Shown: piece by piece, positions 1-7,579 of the stretch
How the letters are laid out: every line of letters starts with the position of its first letter
Numbering within the stretch: position 1 is the first letter of the stretch
Source of the DNA: JBJXHB01 sp046160725
GTDB lineage: Bacteria; Pseudomonadota; Gammaproteobacteria; Burkholderiales; Burkholderiaceae_C
DNA length: 30,941 nucleotides
NCBI GenBank assembly: GCA_046160725.1
Contig: JBJXHB010000342.1
Coordinates: 1-30,941, forward strand
Direction of reading: 5' to 3'
Notes under the pieces: model-generated
What the model was told of the DNA's origin: nothing
What the model saw: only the letters and a program-made list of their open reading frames with translations
Databases searched by the model: none
Translations under genes and position numbers: made by a program

Positions 1-390
1 GCCGCCGAAGATCAACGTCGACACCTCACTGGCAAAGCGCAGGCCGCGGTCCTGGCGCTGGGCCTGCACGCCCAGGTGGGTCAGGCGGTGGATATAGGGC
101 TGCTCGGCCGCCACCCGGCCGCTGGCCATGTCCTGCACGATCGGGTCGGGCTTGGGCCAGGCATGCGCAAGGCCCAGCATCTCGGCCCGGCGCAGCCAGT
201 CCATCGCGATATAGCGGGCCCGCTTGAGGTTGTCCGGGCTGAAGAAGCCCGGGTCGCGCACCGCCAGCGGCAGCACCGGGCGGAACCGCAGCTCGACCTG
301 GAAATCCTGCTCCAGCCGCATCGCACCCGGCACCGCCAGGTACGAGTACGGGCTGCGGAAGGACCAGAACAGGTCGACGGGTTCGGTCAC
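1..390 (-). CDS. DsbA-family / 2-hydroxychromene-2-carboxylate isomerase-like protein (partial, C-terminus outside window)
   Basis: Reading leftward from a GTG at 388-390, the frame stays open to the window edge (130 codons). The N-terminus reads VTEPVDLFWSFRSPYSYLA, matching the first strand and active-site loop of the thioredoxin-fold HCCA isomerase/kappa-GST family; Ser13 in the SPYSYLA motif aligns with the glutathione-activating serine of that family. There is no CxxC, so it is not a classical disulfide oxidoreductase. The GTG overlaps the mdh stop codon in a 4-base GTGA, so the two genes are probably translationally coupled and share a transcript. The family isomerises aromatic ring-cleavage products with glutathione; the substrate here is unknown. 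The C-terminal third, including the usual cis-Pro region, lies outside the window. Confidence 0.8.
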   Translation of the reverse strand, partial: MTEPVDLFWSFRSPYSYLAVPGAMRLEQDFQVELRFRPVLPLAVRDPGFFSPDNLKRARYIAMDWLRRAEMLGLAHAWPKPDPIVQDMASGRVAAEQPYIHRLTHLGVQAQRQDRGLRFASEVSTLIFGG

Positions 391-1373
391 AGCAGGCTGG
401 CCACGGCGTCGCGCTCGCCGACCAGCTCGGCCAGCGTCTTGTCGATGCAGCCCTGGCTGAAGGCGTCGATAGGCAGGCCCTCGACGATCTGGTAGCGGCC
501 GGCCTCGCAGGTGACGGGGTAGCCGAACATCACGTCCTTGGGGATGCCGTACTCGCCATTGCTCGGCACGCCCATGGTGACCCAGCCGCCGTTGGTGCCC
601 AGGGCCCAGTCGCGCATGTGGTCGATGGCCGCGTTGGCGGCGCTGGCGGCGCTGGACAGGCCGCGCGCCTCGATGATGGCCGCGCCGCGCTTGCCCACCG
701 TTGGCAGGAAGGTGTTCTGGTTCCAGTCATGGTCGTTGATCATGTCCTTGACCGAGGCGCCGTCGATGGTGGCGAAACGGTAGTCGGCATACATGGTCGG
801 GCTGTGGTTGCCCCAGACGCCGAGCTTGCGGATCGAGGCCACCGGCTTGCCCGTCCTGGCGGCGATCTGGCTTAGCGCCCGGTTGTGGTCCAGGCGCAGC
901 ATGGCGGTGAAGTTTTCGCGCGGCAGGTCGGGCGCGCTCTTCATCGCGATCCAGGCATTGGTGTTGGCCGGGTTGCCGACCACCAGCACCTTGACGTCCC
1001 GGCTGGCGACAGTGTTCAGCGCCTGGCCCTGGCCGATGAAGATCTTGCCGTTGATGGACAGCAGCTCGGCACGTTCCATGCCGGCCTTGCGCGGCATGGA
1101 GCCGACGAGCAGGGCGTAGTCCGCGTCCTTGAAGGCGGTCATCGGGTCGCCATGGGCCTGCATGCCGGCCAGCAGCGGGAAGGCGCAGTCCTCCAGCTCC
1201 ATCATCACGCCCTTGAGCGCCTTCTGCGGGCCCTCGGCCGGCACCTCGAGCAACTGCAGGATCACGGGTTGATCCTTGCCCAGCATCTCGCCAGAGGCGA
1301 TGCGGAACAACAGGGCATAACCGATCTGGCCGGCGGCACCGGTGACGGCAACGCGGACGGGCTTCTTGCTCAT
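387..1373 (-). CDS. mdh: Malate dehydrogenase (NAD-dependent)
   Basis: This gene encodes a 328-residue malate dehydrogenase that interconverts malate and oxaloacetate in the TCA cycle. The protein begins MSKKPVRVAVTGAAGQIGYA, with the nucleotide-binding glycine motif GAAGQIG. It also has VGNPANTNA, the substrate-binding segment LDHNRA and the catalytic-histidine segment WGNHSPTMY. The frame is open up to 1535, but homology begins at the ATG at 1371-1373, which has a GGAG 8 bases upstream; the extra 54 codons are low-complexity upstream sequence. The length is typical of the cytosolic-type MDH of Burkholderiales. It is divergent from the gntR-sdh operon, and its stop overlaps the next minus-strand gene by 4 bases. 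Confidence 0.97.
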   Translation of the reverse strand: MSKKPVRVAVTGAAGQIGYALLFRIASGEMLGKDQPVILQLLEVPAEGPQKALKGVMMELEDCAFPLLAGMQAHGDPMTAFKDADYALLVGSMPRKAGMERAELLSINGKIFIGQGQALNTVASRDVKVLVVGNPANTNAWIAMKSAPDLPRENFTAMLRLDHNRALSQIAARTGKPVASIRKLGVWGNHSPTMYADYRFATIDGASVKDMINDHDWNQNTFLPTVGKRGAAIIEARGLSSAASAANAAIDHMRDWALGTNGGWVTMGVPSNGEYGIPKDVMFGYPVTCEAGRYQIVEGLPIDAFSQGCIDKTLAELVGERDAVASLL

Positions 1374-1454
1374 GGGGAGGGCTCCGGTACGGGCGGGTTG
1401 GACAAGGGATGCCGGACGAGGCAGGCGGCTGCAGGCCCCCTGCGCATGGCAGCC

Positions 1455-1465
1455 GGCGAGTTTAT
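1455..1465 (-). promoter_or_regulatory. Candidate -10/discriminator of the mdh promoter
   Basis: On the minus strand this is ATAAACTCGCC, about 82 bases upstream of the mdh start codon. TAAACT inside it resembles a -10 hexamer, but no good -35 hexamer sits at 16-18 bases. The same 11 bases occur upstream of sdhC at 2412-2422. The promoter role is inference from position and repetition. Confidence 0.4.
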
Positions 1466-1476
1466 GCCGCACCCCT

Positions 1477-1493
1477 TGACGCCACCTGACGCC
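1477..1493 (+). promoter_or_regulatory. TGACGCC direct repeat in the mdh-gntR divergent region
   Basis: TGACGCC occurs at 1477-1483 and again at 1487-1493, a 10-base period that places both copies on the same helix face. The pair lies just upstream of the candidate mdh -10 and 26 to 42 bases before the gntR start. A regulator-binding site, perhaps for the adjacent GntR protein, is possible but unproven. The rest of 1374-1518 shows nothing else I can assign. Confidence 0.3.
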
Positions 1494-1518
1494 GCGGCCA
1501 CCCAGGCGCACGCGTGTG

Positions 1519-2289
1519 ATGCAATCCGCGCCCATGCCCCGCCCGCCAGCGCCCGCTGCCCGACCTGCCGCACCACCCGCGCGCGAGCCGCTTTACCGCA
1601 TCGTCAAGGCCGAGGTCACGCGGGCCCTGCGCCAGGGCCTGTGGGCGCCAGGCCAGGCCATACCGAGTGAGGCCGAGCTGGCCCAGCGCTACCACGTCAG
1701 CCCCGGCACGGTGCGCAAGGCGATCGCCGAGCTGGCGGCCGAGCACCTGCTGGTGCGCCACCAGGGCCGCGGCACCTTCGTGGCCACCCATGCCGAGGCC
1801 GGCGTGCAGTACCGTTTTCTGCGGCTGACGCCAGACCAGGGACTGGTGCAACCGCTGCAGCGGCGCATGCTGTCGTGCACCAGGGAGCGTGCCAGCGCCG
1901 AGGTGGCCCGGGCACTGGAGCTGCGCAGCGGTGACCTCGTGATCCGGGTGCAGCGCCTGTTGCTGGCCGACGACAGGCCGGTGGTCTACGACGACCTGTG
2001 GCTGCCCGGCGTGGCCTTCCGCGCGCTGGACCTGCCTCGTCTGCAGCAACACCAGGGCACCATGTACCGGCTGTTCGAGACCAGCTTCGGCATCCGCATG
2101 ATCCGCGCCGAGGAGCAGATCCGCGCCGTGGCCGCCGATGCCGAGCGCGCGCAGGCGCTGGCGGTGCCACAGGGGGCGCCCCTGCTGTGGGTACAGCGGC
2201 GGGCCTTCACCTATGACGACCGGCCGATGGAATGGCGCCACGGCTGGTATGAGACGTCGGCCCACCACTATCGCCATGCGCTGAACTGA
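1519..2289 (+). CDS. GntR-family transcriptional regulator, HutC/UTRA type
   Basis: This is a regulator of about 256 residues. After a Pro/Ala-rich N-terminus, a winged helix-turn-helix runs from about residue 25 to 90 (EPLYRIV, PSEAELAQRYHVSPGTVRKA, then the wing RHQGRGTFVA). A UTRA effector-binding domain fills the rest and ends in the typical late segment YDDRPMEWRHGWY. The start is uncertain: GTG at 1516, ATG at 1519 and ATG at 1534 are all in frame before the conserved domain, and none has a clear ribosome-binding site. It sits directly upstream of sdhC in the same orientation and divergent from mdh, so it is a candidate regulator of the TCA genes. The effector is unknown. Confidence 0.93.
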   Translation: MQSAPMPRPPAPAARPAAPPAREPLYRIVKAEVTRALRQGLWAPGQAIPSEAELAQRYHVSPGTVRKAIAELAAEHLLVRHQGRGTFVATHAEAGVQYRFLRLTPDQGLVQPLQRRMLSCTRERASAEVARALELRSGDLVIRVQRLLLADDRPVVYDDLWLPGVAFRALDLPRLQQHQGTMYRLFETSFGIRMIRAEEQIRAVAADAERAQALAVPQGAPLLWVQRRAFTYDDRPMEWRHGWYETSAHHYRHALN

Positions 2290-2401
2290 CCGGCCCGGCC
2301 GGCCCATTTGCCAAGGCTGGCGTCAGCCGGTTGCGCCAGCATGCGGAACGATCCCCCTGCCGCGCCTGTTGGCCGTGCCTGCTCCGGCGGAAGGCGATGT
2401 G

Positions 2402-2422
2402 TTGCATTGCAATAAACTCGCC
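2402..2422 (+). promoter_or_regulatory. Candidate sdh operon promoter with overlapping dyad
   Basis: TTGCATTGCAA (2402-2412) is a perfect dyad of TTGCA/TGCAA around one base. It abuts ATAAACTCGCC (2412-2422), the string also found upstream of mdh. TAAACT at 2413-2418 may be the -10, and no clear -35 is seen. The dyad would sit between -10 and -35, a position typical of repressor sites. sdhC starts 33 bases downstream after an AAGGA ribosome-binding site. All functional roles here are inferred. Confidence 0.4.
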
Positions 2423-2454
2423 CGGTTTCGGGTGGTTTCACAACAAGGATTCGC

Positions 2455-2877
2455 ATGGCGGAGACGACCAAGCCCAGACCCGGCCCGATGCGGCTGACCG
2501 ATGCGTTGCAGTACCGCCTGCCGGTCGCCGGGGTGGTGTCCATCCTGCACCGGGCCAGCGGCCTGCTGCTGTTCGCACTGCTGCCCTTCATCGTCTGGAT
2601 GCTGGACAACAGCCTGACGTCGGAGATCTCGTTCGAGCAGTTCACCGACGCCTTCCGCAACGGCCTGCTCGGCCTGCCCGGCTGGTGCGTCAAGCTGGTG
2701 ACGCTGGCCTTGATCTGGGCCTACCTGCACCATGCCATCGCGGGCGTGCGGCACGTCTGGATGGATGCCACGCACAGCGTCAGCTTGCAGCAGGGGCGCT
2801 GGTCGGCCCAGGCGACGCTGGCGCTGAGCATCGTGCTCACGGCCGCGCTGGGCGCGCGGCTGTTCGGGCTGTTCTGA
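2455..2877 (+). CDS. sdhC: Succinate dehydrogenase cytochrome b556 subunit SdhC
   Basis: This 140-residue inner-membrane subunit of complex II helps bind haem b and ubiquinone. The N-terminal region (RPGPMRLTDALQYRLPVAG, then SILHRASG at about residues 29-36) is the SdhC signature, with Ser29 and Arg33 at the expected quinone-site positions. Three hydrophobic segments follow, at roughly 36-51, 78-97 and 115-138. His93 in HHAIAGVRH corresponds to the haem-ligand histidine of E. coli SdhC. It has a good AAGGA site and is the first sdh gene of the operon, 165 bases after gntR. Apart from the promoter elements, that gap shows only a short GGCTG/CAGCC hairpin near 2316. Confidence 0.96.
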   Translation: MAETTKPRPGPMRLTDALQYRLPVAGVVSILHRASGLLLFALLPFIVWMLDNSLTSEISFEQFTDAFRNGLLGLPGWCVKLVTLALIWAYLHHAIAGVRHVWMDATHSVSLQQGRWSAQATLALSIVLTAALGARLFGLF

Positions 2878-2891
2878 GACCGGGAGCGGCG

Positions 2892-3254
2892 ATGGCTGTC
2901 AACTACGGATCCAAGCGCATCGTGGTGGGTGCGCACTATGGCCTGCGCGACTGGCTCAGCCAGCGCGTGACGGCGGTGCTGATGGCGCTGTACACGCTGG
3001 TGCTGCTGGCGCAGCTGCTGGTGGGCGGGCCGCTGGGCTACGACCGTTGGGCCGCGATCTTCTCGGCCCAGTGGATGAAGCTGGCCACGCTGGTGGTGGT
3101 GCTCGCGCTGGCCTGGCATGCCTGGGTCGGCGTGCGCGATATCTGGATGGATTACGTCAAGCCGGTGGGGCTGCGCCTGGTGCTGCAGGTGGCCACCATC
3201 GTGTGGCTGTTGGGCTGCGCCGGTTGGGCCGTCCAGGTGTTGTGGAGGCTATAG
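2892..3254 (+). CDS. sdhD: Succinate dehydrogenase membrane anchor subunit SdhD
   Basis: This is a 120-residue membrane anchor with three hydrophobic helices (about 27-45, 61-79 and 93-117). The segment WHAWVGVRDIWMDYVKP carries His76 and the Asp87-Tyr88 pair, which matches the haem- and quinone-associated His and Asp-Tyr of SdhD proteins. The start is the ATG at 2892, just after GGGAGCGG in the 14-base gap following sdhC. The gene ends 3 bases before sdhA, and the sdhA ribosome-binding site GGAGG lies inside its last codons, which suggests coupled translation. Confidence 0.95.
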   Translation: MAVNYGSKRIVVGAHYGLRDWLSQRVTAVLMALYTLVLLAQLLVGGPLGYDRWAAIFSAQWMKLATLVVVLALAWHAWVGVRDIWMDYVKPVGLRLVLQVATIVWLLGCAGWAVQVLWRL

Positions 3255-3257
3255 AGC

Positions 3258-5057
3258 ATGGCAAGCGTTCCGACCCGCAAGTTCGACGTGGTCATCGTCG
3301 GGGCCGGTGGCTCCGGCATGCGCGCATCGCTGCAGCTGGCCCGTGCCGGCCTGAATGTCGCGGTGCTGTCCAAGGTGTTCCCGACGCGCTCGCACACGGT
3401 GGCCGCGCAGGGCGGCATCGGTGCGTCGCTCGGCAACATGAGCGAGGACAACTGGCACTATCACTTCTACGACACCGTCAAGGGCAGCGACTGGCTGGGC
3501 GACCAGGACGCCATCGAGTTCATGTGCCGTGAGGCGTCCAAGGTCGTCTACGAGCTGGAGCACATGGGCATGCCGTTCGACCGCAATGCGGACGGCAGCA
3601 TCTACCAGCGCCCGTTCGGCGGCCACACCGCCAACTATGGCGAAAAGCCGGTGCAGCGCGCCTGCGCCGCGGCCGACCGCACCGGCCACGCCATGCTGCA
3701 CACGCTGTACCAGCAGAACGTCGCCTCGCACACCCAGTTCTTCGTCGAATGGATGGCGCTCGATCTCGTCCGCGACGCTTCGGGCGACGTGCTGGGCGTG
3801 ACGGCGCTGGAGATGGAGACCGGCGAGATGCACCTGCTGCAGGGCAAGGTGACCCTGCTGGCCACGGGTGGCGCCGGTCGCATCTATGCCGCATCGACCA
3901 ACGCCTTCATCAACACCGGCGACGGCATGGGCATGGCCGCGCGTGCCGGCATCCCGCTGCAGGACATGGAGTTCTGGCAGTTCCACCCGACCGGCGTGCA
4001 CAACGCCGGGGTGCTGCTGACCGAAGGCTGCCGCGGCGAGGGCGCGATCCTGCGCAACGTCAACGGCGAGCGTTTCATGGAGCGCTATGCGCCGACGCTG
4101 AAGGACCTGGCACCGCGCGACTTCGTCAGCCGCTGCATGGACCAGGAGATCAAGGAAGGCCGTGGCTGCGGTCCGAACAAGGACTACATCAACCTTGACC
4201 TGACCCACCTGGGCGGCGAGACCATCCTGAAGCGCCTGCCCAGCGTCTTCGAGATCGGGCACAACTTCGCCAACGTCGACATCACCAAGGAGTCGATCCC
4301 GGTGGTGCCGACCATCCATTACCAGATGGGCGGCGTGCCGACCAACATCAACGGCCAGGTCGTGTCGCCGTCCGGCGACGTGTACAACGCGGTGGTCAAC
4401 GGGCTGTATGCGGTGGGCGAGTGCTCCTGCGTCAGCGTGCACGGCGCCAACCGGCTGGGCACCAACTCGCTGCTCGACCTGCTGGTATTCGGCAAGGCCT
4501 CGGGCGACCACATCGTCAAGGCGCTGGCCAGCGAGCCGCGCAACCACAAGCCGCTGCCGGCCGATGCCGCAGACCGCTCGCTGGCGCGCCTGGCGGCGCT
4601 GGACGGGCGCAGCGGCGGCGAGTATGCGCAGCATGTGGCCGACGACCTGCGCAATGCGATGCAGCTGCACGCCGGGGTGTTCCGCTCCCAGGCGTCGATG
4701 GACGAGGGCGTGGCCAAGGTGGCCGCCATCCGCGAGCGCGTGGCCGGCATTGCCCTGGCCGACAAGAGCAAGGTGTTCAACACCGCGCGCATCGAGGCGC
4801 TGGAGGTTGAGAATCTGATCGAGTGCGCCCAGGCCACCATGGTCAGTGCCGCCGCGCGCCACGAGTGCCGCGGTGCGCACACCGTCAAGGAATATGAGCG
4901 CGGTGCTGATGACCCGCAGCATCCGCTGGGCCGCAATGACGCCGAGTGGATGAAGCATACGCTGTGGTACAGCGAGGGCAGCCGCCTGGCCTACAAGCCG
5001 GTGCAGCTGAAGCCGCTGACGGTGGACTCCGTGCCGCCCAAGGTCCGCACCTTCTGA
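3258..5057 (+). CDS. sdhA: Succinate dehydrogenase flavoprotein subunit SdhA
   Basis: This 599-residue catalytic subunit oxidises succinate to fumarate with covalent FAD on the cytoplasmic face of complex II. The dinucleotide-binding motif VIVGAGGSGMRA lies at about residues 12-23. SHTVAAQGG contains His46, the FAD attachment residue. Other conserved segments are QFHPTG at about 241-246, LAPRDFVSR with the proton-shuttle Arg287, and HGANRLGTNSLLDLL near residues 395-409. The C-terminal domain ends in the usual PKVRTF. The length is normal for proteobacteria. It starts 3 bases after sdhD and ends 56 bases before sdhB. An uninterrupted 620-codon antisense frame covers it and is a composition artefact. 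Confidence 0.98.
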   Translation: MASVPTRKFDVVIVGAGGSGMRASLQLARAGLNVAVLSKVFPTRSHTVAAQGGIGASLGNMSEDNWHYHFYDTVKGSDWLGDQDAIEFMCREASKVVYELEHMGMPFDRNADGSIYQRPFGGHTANYGEKPVQRACAAADRTGHAMLHTLYQQNVASHTQFFVEWMALDLVRDASGDVLGVTALEMETGEMHLLQGKVTLLATGGAGRIYAASTNAFINTGDGMGMAARAGIPLQDMEFWQFHPTGVHNAGVLLTEGCRGEGAILRNVNGERFMERYAPTLKDLAPRDFVSRCMDQEIKEGRGCGPNKDYINLDLTHLGGETILKRLPSVFEIGHNFANVDITKESIPVVPTIHYQMGGVPTNINGQVVSPSGDVYNAVVNGLYAVGECSCVSVHGANRLGTNSLLDLLVFGKASGDHIVKALASEPRNHKPLPADAADRSLARLAALDGRSGGEYAQHVADDLRNAMQLHAGVFRSQASMDEGVAKVAAIRERVAGIALADKSKVFNTARIEALEVENLIECAQATMVSAAARHECRGAHTVKEYERGADDPQHPLGRNDAEWMKHTLWYSEGSRLAYKPVQLKPLTVDSVPPKVRTF

Positions 5058-5113
5058 CCGGCCCCGCGCCCGCACCTGCCAACCCGCACGTCGACCTAGA
5101 GGCACGCCCACCC

Positions 5114-5818
5114 ATGGCCAAGCGACTGTTCAAGATCTACCGCTACGACCCGGATAGCGACGACAAGCCGCGCATGCAGTCCATCGAGGTCGAGCTCGAC
5201 GGCACCGAGCGCATGCTGCTGGATGCGCTGATGAAGCTGAAGTCGCTGGACCCGACCATCAGCTTCCGCCGCAGCTGCCGCGAGGGCGTCTGCGGCAGCG
5301 ACGCGATGAACATCAACGGCAAGAACGGCCTGGCCTGCCTGACCAACCTGCGCACGCTGCCCGACACCATCGTGCTCAAGCCGCTGCCCGGGCTGCCGGT
5401 TGTCCGCGACCTCATCGTGGACATGACGCAGTTCTTCAAGCAGTACCACTCGATCAAGCCCTACCTCGTCAACGACACGCCGCCGCCCGAGAAAGAGCGC
5501 CTGCAGTCGCCGGAGGAGCGCGACGAGCTGAACGGCCTGTACGAGTGCATCCTGTGCGCCAGCTGTTCCACCAGCTGCCCCAGTTTCTGGTGGAACCCGG
5601 ACAAGTTCGTCGGCCCGGCCGGCCTGCTGCAGGCCTACCGGTTCATCGCGGACAGCCGCGACCAGGCCACCAGCGAGCGCCTGGACAACCTGGAAGACCC
5701 GTACCGTCTGTTCCGCTGCCACACCATCATGAACTGCGTGGACGTGTGCCCCAAGGGGCTCAACCCCACCAAGGCCATCGGCAAGATCAAGGAGCTGATG
5801 GTGAGGCGCGCGGTCTGA
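5114..5818 (+). CDS. sdhB: Succinate dehydrogenase iron-sulfur subunit SdhB
   Basis: This 234-residue electron-transfer subunit carries electrons from FAD to quinone through three Fe-S clusters. [2Fe-2S] ligands are Cys55, Cys60, Asp63 and Cys75 in SCREGVCGSD...GLAC, the same numbering as in E. coli. The remaining clusters use Cys145, Cys148, Cys151 and Cys155 in CILCASCSTSC and Cys202, Cys208 and Cys212 in RCHTIMNCVDVC. The open frame extends far upstream into sdhA, but homology starts at MAKRLFKIYRYDP, preceded by a GAGG site. Its TGA overlaps an ATG (TGATG at 5816-5820) that is in frame with sdhE. Confidence 0.97.
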   Translation: MAKRLFKIYRYDPDSDDKPRMQSIEVELDGTERMLLDALMKLKSLDPTISFRRSCREGVCGSDAMNINGKNGLACLTNLRTLPDTIVLKPLPGLPVVRDLIVDMTQFFKQYHSIKPYLVNDTPPPEKERLQSPEERDELNGLYECILCASCSTSCPSFWWNPDKFVGPAGLLQAYRFIADSRDQATSERLDNLEDPYRLFRCHTIMNCVDVCPKGLNPTKAIGKIKELMVRRAV

Positions 5819-5819
5819 T

Positions 5820-5900
5820 GTCCCCCCCCCGAAGCGACCTGCGGTCGCCTCCCCCCCAAGGGGGCGGCGCCAGCGGCCCGGCGGAGCCGGTTCCGCGGCG
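5820..5900. repeat. G/C-run intergenic-type repeat element between sdhB and sdhE
   Basis: This stretch has a run of ten C, a GCGACC/GGTCGC hairpin (5834-5848), and a C-run/G-run hairpin joined by AA (about 5852-5866), then GC-rich inverted sequence. The CCCCAAGGGG core and the nearby CGAAGCG also appear between the convergent genes at 8911-8951. It resembles the dispersed intergenic palindromes common in Burkholderiales genomes. It contains no stop in the sdhE frame, so it may be translated. Family membership is from memory of such elements, not a search. Confidence 0.55.
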
Positions 5901-5901
5901 C

Positions 5902-6189
5902 ATGCTTGGCGCCGACCGGCTCGCTGCCGAGGAGCTGCGCCGCCTGCAGTGGCGCTGCCGCCGCGGCCTGCTCGAGAACGACCTGTTCGTCGCCCGCTTC
6001 TTTCGTGACCACGGTCACGCGCTGGACATGCGCCGCGCGGCGGGCCTGAATGCCCTGATGGACCTGGCCGACAACGACCTGCTGGACCTGCTGCTGCGCC
6101 GCCGCGAGCCCGAGGGCCCGCTGCATTGCCCTGAGGTGCATGAGGTGTTGGCAATGATGCGTATGCCGCCGCACCAGGCGATCGCGTAG
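5902..6189 (+). CDS. sdhE: FAD assembly factor SdhE (succinate dehydrogenase assembly factor 2)
   Basis: This small cytosolic protein promotes covalent FAD attachment to SdhA. From the ATG at 5902 it is 95 residues, a usual family length. The diagnostic RGxxE motif is present as CRRGLLENDLFVARFF, followed by the helical repeat region ending MMRMPP. A second in-frame ATG at 5818, overlapping the sdhB stop and with GAGG 11 bases upstream, would add 28 residues rich in Pro, Gly, Ser and Arg encoded by the repeat at 5820-5900. I prefer 5902 because homology begins there, but it lacks a good ribosome-binding site, so the longer form is a real possibility. It lies between sdhB and gltA in one likely operon. 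Confidence 0.9.
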   Translation: MLGADRLAAEELRRLQWRCRRGLLENDLFVARFFRDHGHALDMRRAAGLNALMDLADNDLLDLLLRRREPEGPLHCPEVHEVLAMMRMPPHQAIA

Positions 6190-6234
6190 CCTGCACCCGA
6201 ACGACCCCGAGATCGAACCACGAAGGAACGCCCC

Positions 6235-7545
6235 ATGAACCCGTCCGATGTCAAAGCCACGCTGTCGTTCTCGGATGGCAGCCCCAAGATCGAGCTGCCC
6301 ATCTACAAGGGCTCGATCGGGCCGGACGTCATCGACATCCGCAAGCTCTATGCGCAGACCGGCAAGTTCACCTACGACCCGGGCTTCCTTTCCACGGCGT
6401 CGTGTCAGTCGACCATCACCTACATCGACGGTGACAAGGGCGAGCTGCTGTACCGCGGCTACCCAATCGAGCAGCTGGCCCAGAACTGCGACTTCCTGGA
6501 GGTCTGCTACCTGCTGCTGAACGGCGAGCTGCCCAACGTCACCGAGCGCGACAGCTTCGTCAAGACCATCACCTATCACACGATGGTCAACGAGCAGATG
6601 CAGTTTTTCCTGCGTGGCTTCCGCCGCGACGCGCACCCGATGGCGGTGATGACCGGTCTGGTCGGGGCGATGTCGGCCTTCTATCACGACAGCACCGACG
6701 TCCACAACGCGCAGCACCGGCTGATCGCGGCGCATCGGCTGATCGCCAAGATGCCCACGCTGGTGGCCATGGCCTACAAGTACGCGGCCGGCCAGCCGTA
6801 CATGTACCCCAAGAACTCGCTGAGCTATACAGAGAACTTCATGCACATGATGTTCGCCACGCCCTGCGAGGACTACGAGCCCAACGAGGTGCTGGTGCGG
6901 GCGCTGGACCGCATCTTCATCCTGCATGCCGACCACGAGCAGAACGCCAGCACCTCCACGGTTCGGCTGTGCGGCAGCTCGGGCACCAACCCGTTCGCGG
7001 CCATCGCGGCCGGCGTGGCCTGCCTGTGGGGCCCGGCGCATGGCGGCGCCAACGAAGCGGCGCTGAACATGCTGGGCGACATCCAGCGTGCCGGCGGCGT
7101 CGACCGCATCGGCGACTTCATCAAGCAGGTGAAGGACAAGAACTCTGGCGTCAAGCTGATGGGCTTCGGCCACCGGGTCTACAAGAACTACGACCCCCGC
7201 GCCAAGCTGATGCGCGAGACCTGCCACGAGGTGCTGGACGCGCTCGGCCTGCACGACGACCCGATGTTCAAGCTGGCCATGGCGTTGGAGAAGATCGCGC
7301 TGGAGGACGAGTACTTCGTCGCCCGCAAGCTCTACCCCAACGTGGACTTCTACAGCGGCATCGTGCAGCGCGCCATCGGCATCCCGGTGTCGCTGTTCAC
7401 CGCGATCTTCGCGCTGGCCCGCACCGTCGGCTGGATCGCGCAGCTCGACGAGATGATCGGCGACCCGGAGTACAAGATCGGGCGGCCGCGCCAGCTGTTC
7501 AGCGGCTCCAACAAGCGCGACGTCACGCCGCTGGCGCAGCGCTGA
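6235..7545 (+). CDS. gltA: Citrate synthase
   Basis: This is a 436-residue type II (hexameric, Gram-negative type) citrate synthase that condenses acetyl-CoA with oxaloacetate. The catalytic residues are His269 (GPAHGGAN), His313 (MGFGHRVYKNYDPRA) and Asp371 (NVDFYSG). The family segment HADHEQNASTSTVR is also present. The N-terminal beta domain, present in the NADH-regulated type, accounts for the length. A GAAGGAA ribosome-binding site lies 8 bases before the ATG. The gap after sdhE is only 45 bases with no evident promoter, so it is probably co-transcribed with sdhCDABE. It closes the TCA block together with mdh. Confidence 0.98.
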   Translation: MNPSDVKATLSFSDGSPKIELPIYKGSIGPDVIDIRKLYAQTGKFTYDPGFLSTASCQSTITYIDGDKGELLYRGYPIEQLAQNCDFLEVCYLLLNGELPNVTERDSFVKTITYHTMVNEQMQFFLRGFRRDAHPMAVMTGLVGAMSAFYHDSTDVHNAQHRLIAAHRLIAKMPTLVAMAYKYAAGQPYMYPKNSLSYTENFMHMMFATPCEDYEPNEVLVRALDRIFILHADHEQNASTSTVRLCGSSGTNPFAAIAAGVACLWGPAHGGANEAALNMLGDIQRAGGVDRIGDFIKQVKDKNSGVKLMGFGHRVYKNYDPRAKLMRETCHEVLDALGLHDDPMFKLAMALEKIALEDEYFVARKLYPNVDFYSGIVQRAIGIPVSLFTAIFALARTVGWIAQLDEMIGDPEYKIGRPRQLFSGSNKRDVTPLAQR

Positions 7546-7579
7546 GGCGCGGGCGCCCGGCGTCGCGGCGGCCGCCCCT

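Noticed and set aside
2316..2335. Short GGCTG/CAGCC hairpin after gntR considered as a terminator
   Set aside because: The stem is only 5 bases with no T-tract, too weak to call separately.
3249..5111. 620-codon open frame antisense to sdhA
   Set aside because: It is the complement of a well-supported gene; the peptide is His/Arg/Gln/Val-rich without family motifs, as expected from codon bias in G+C-rich DNA.
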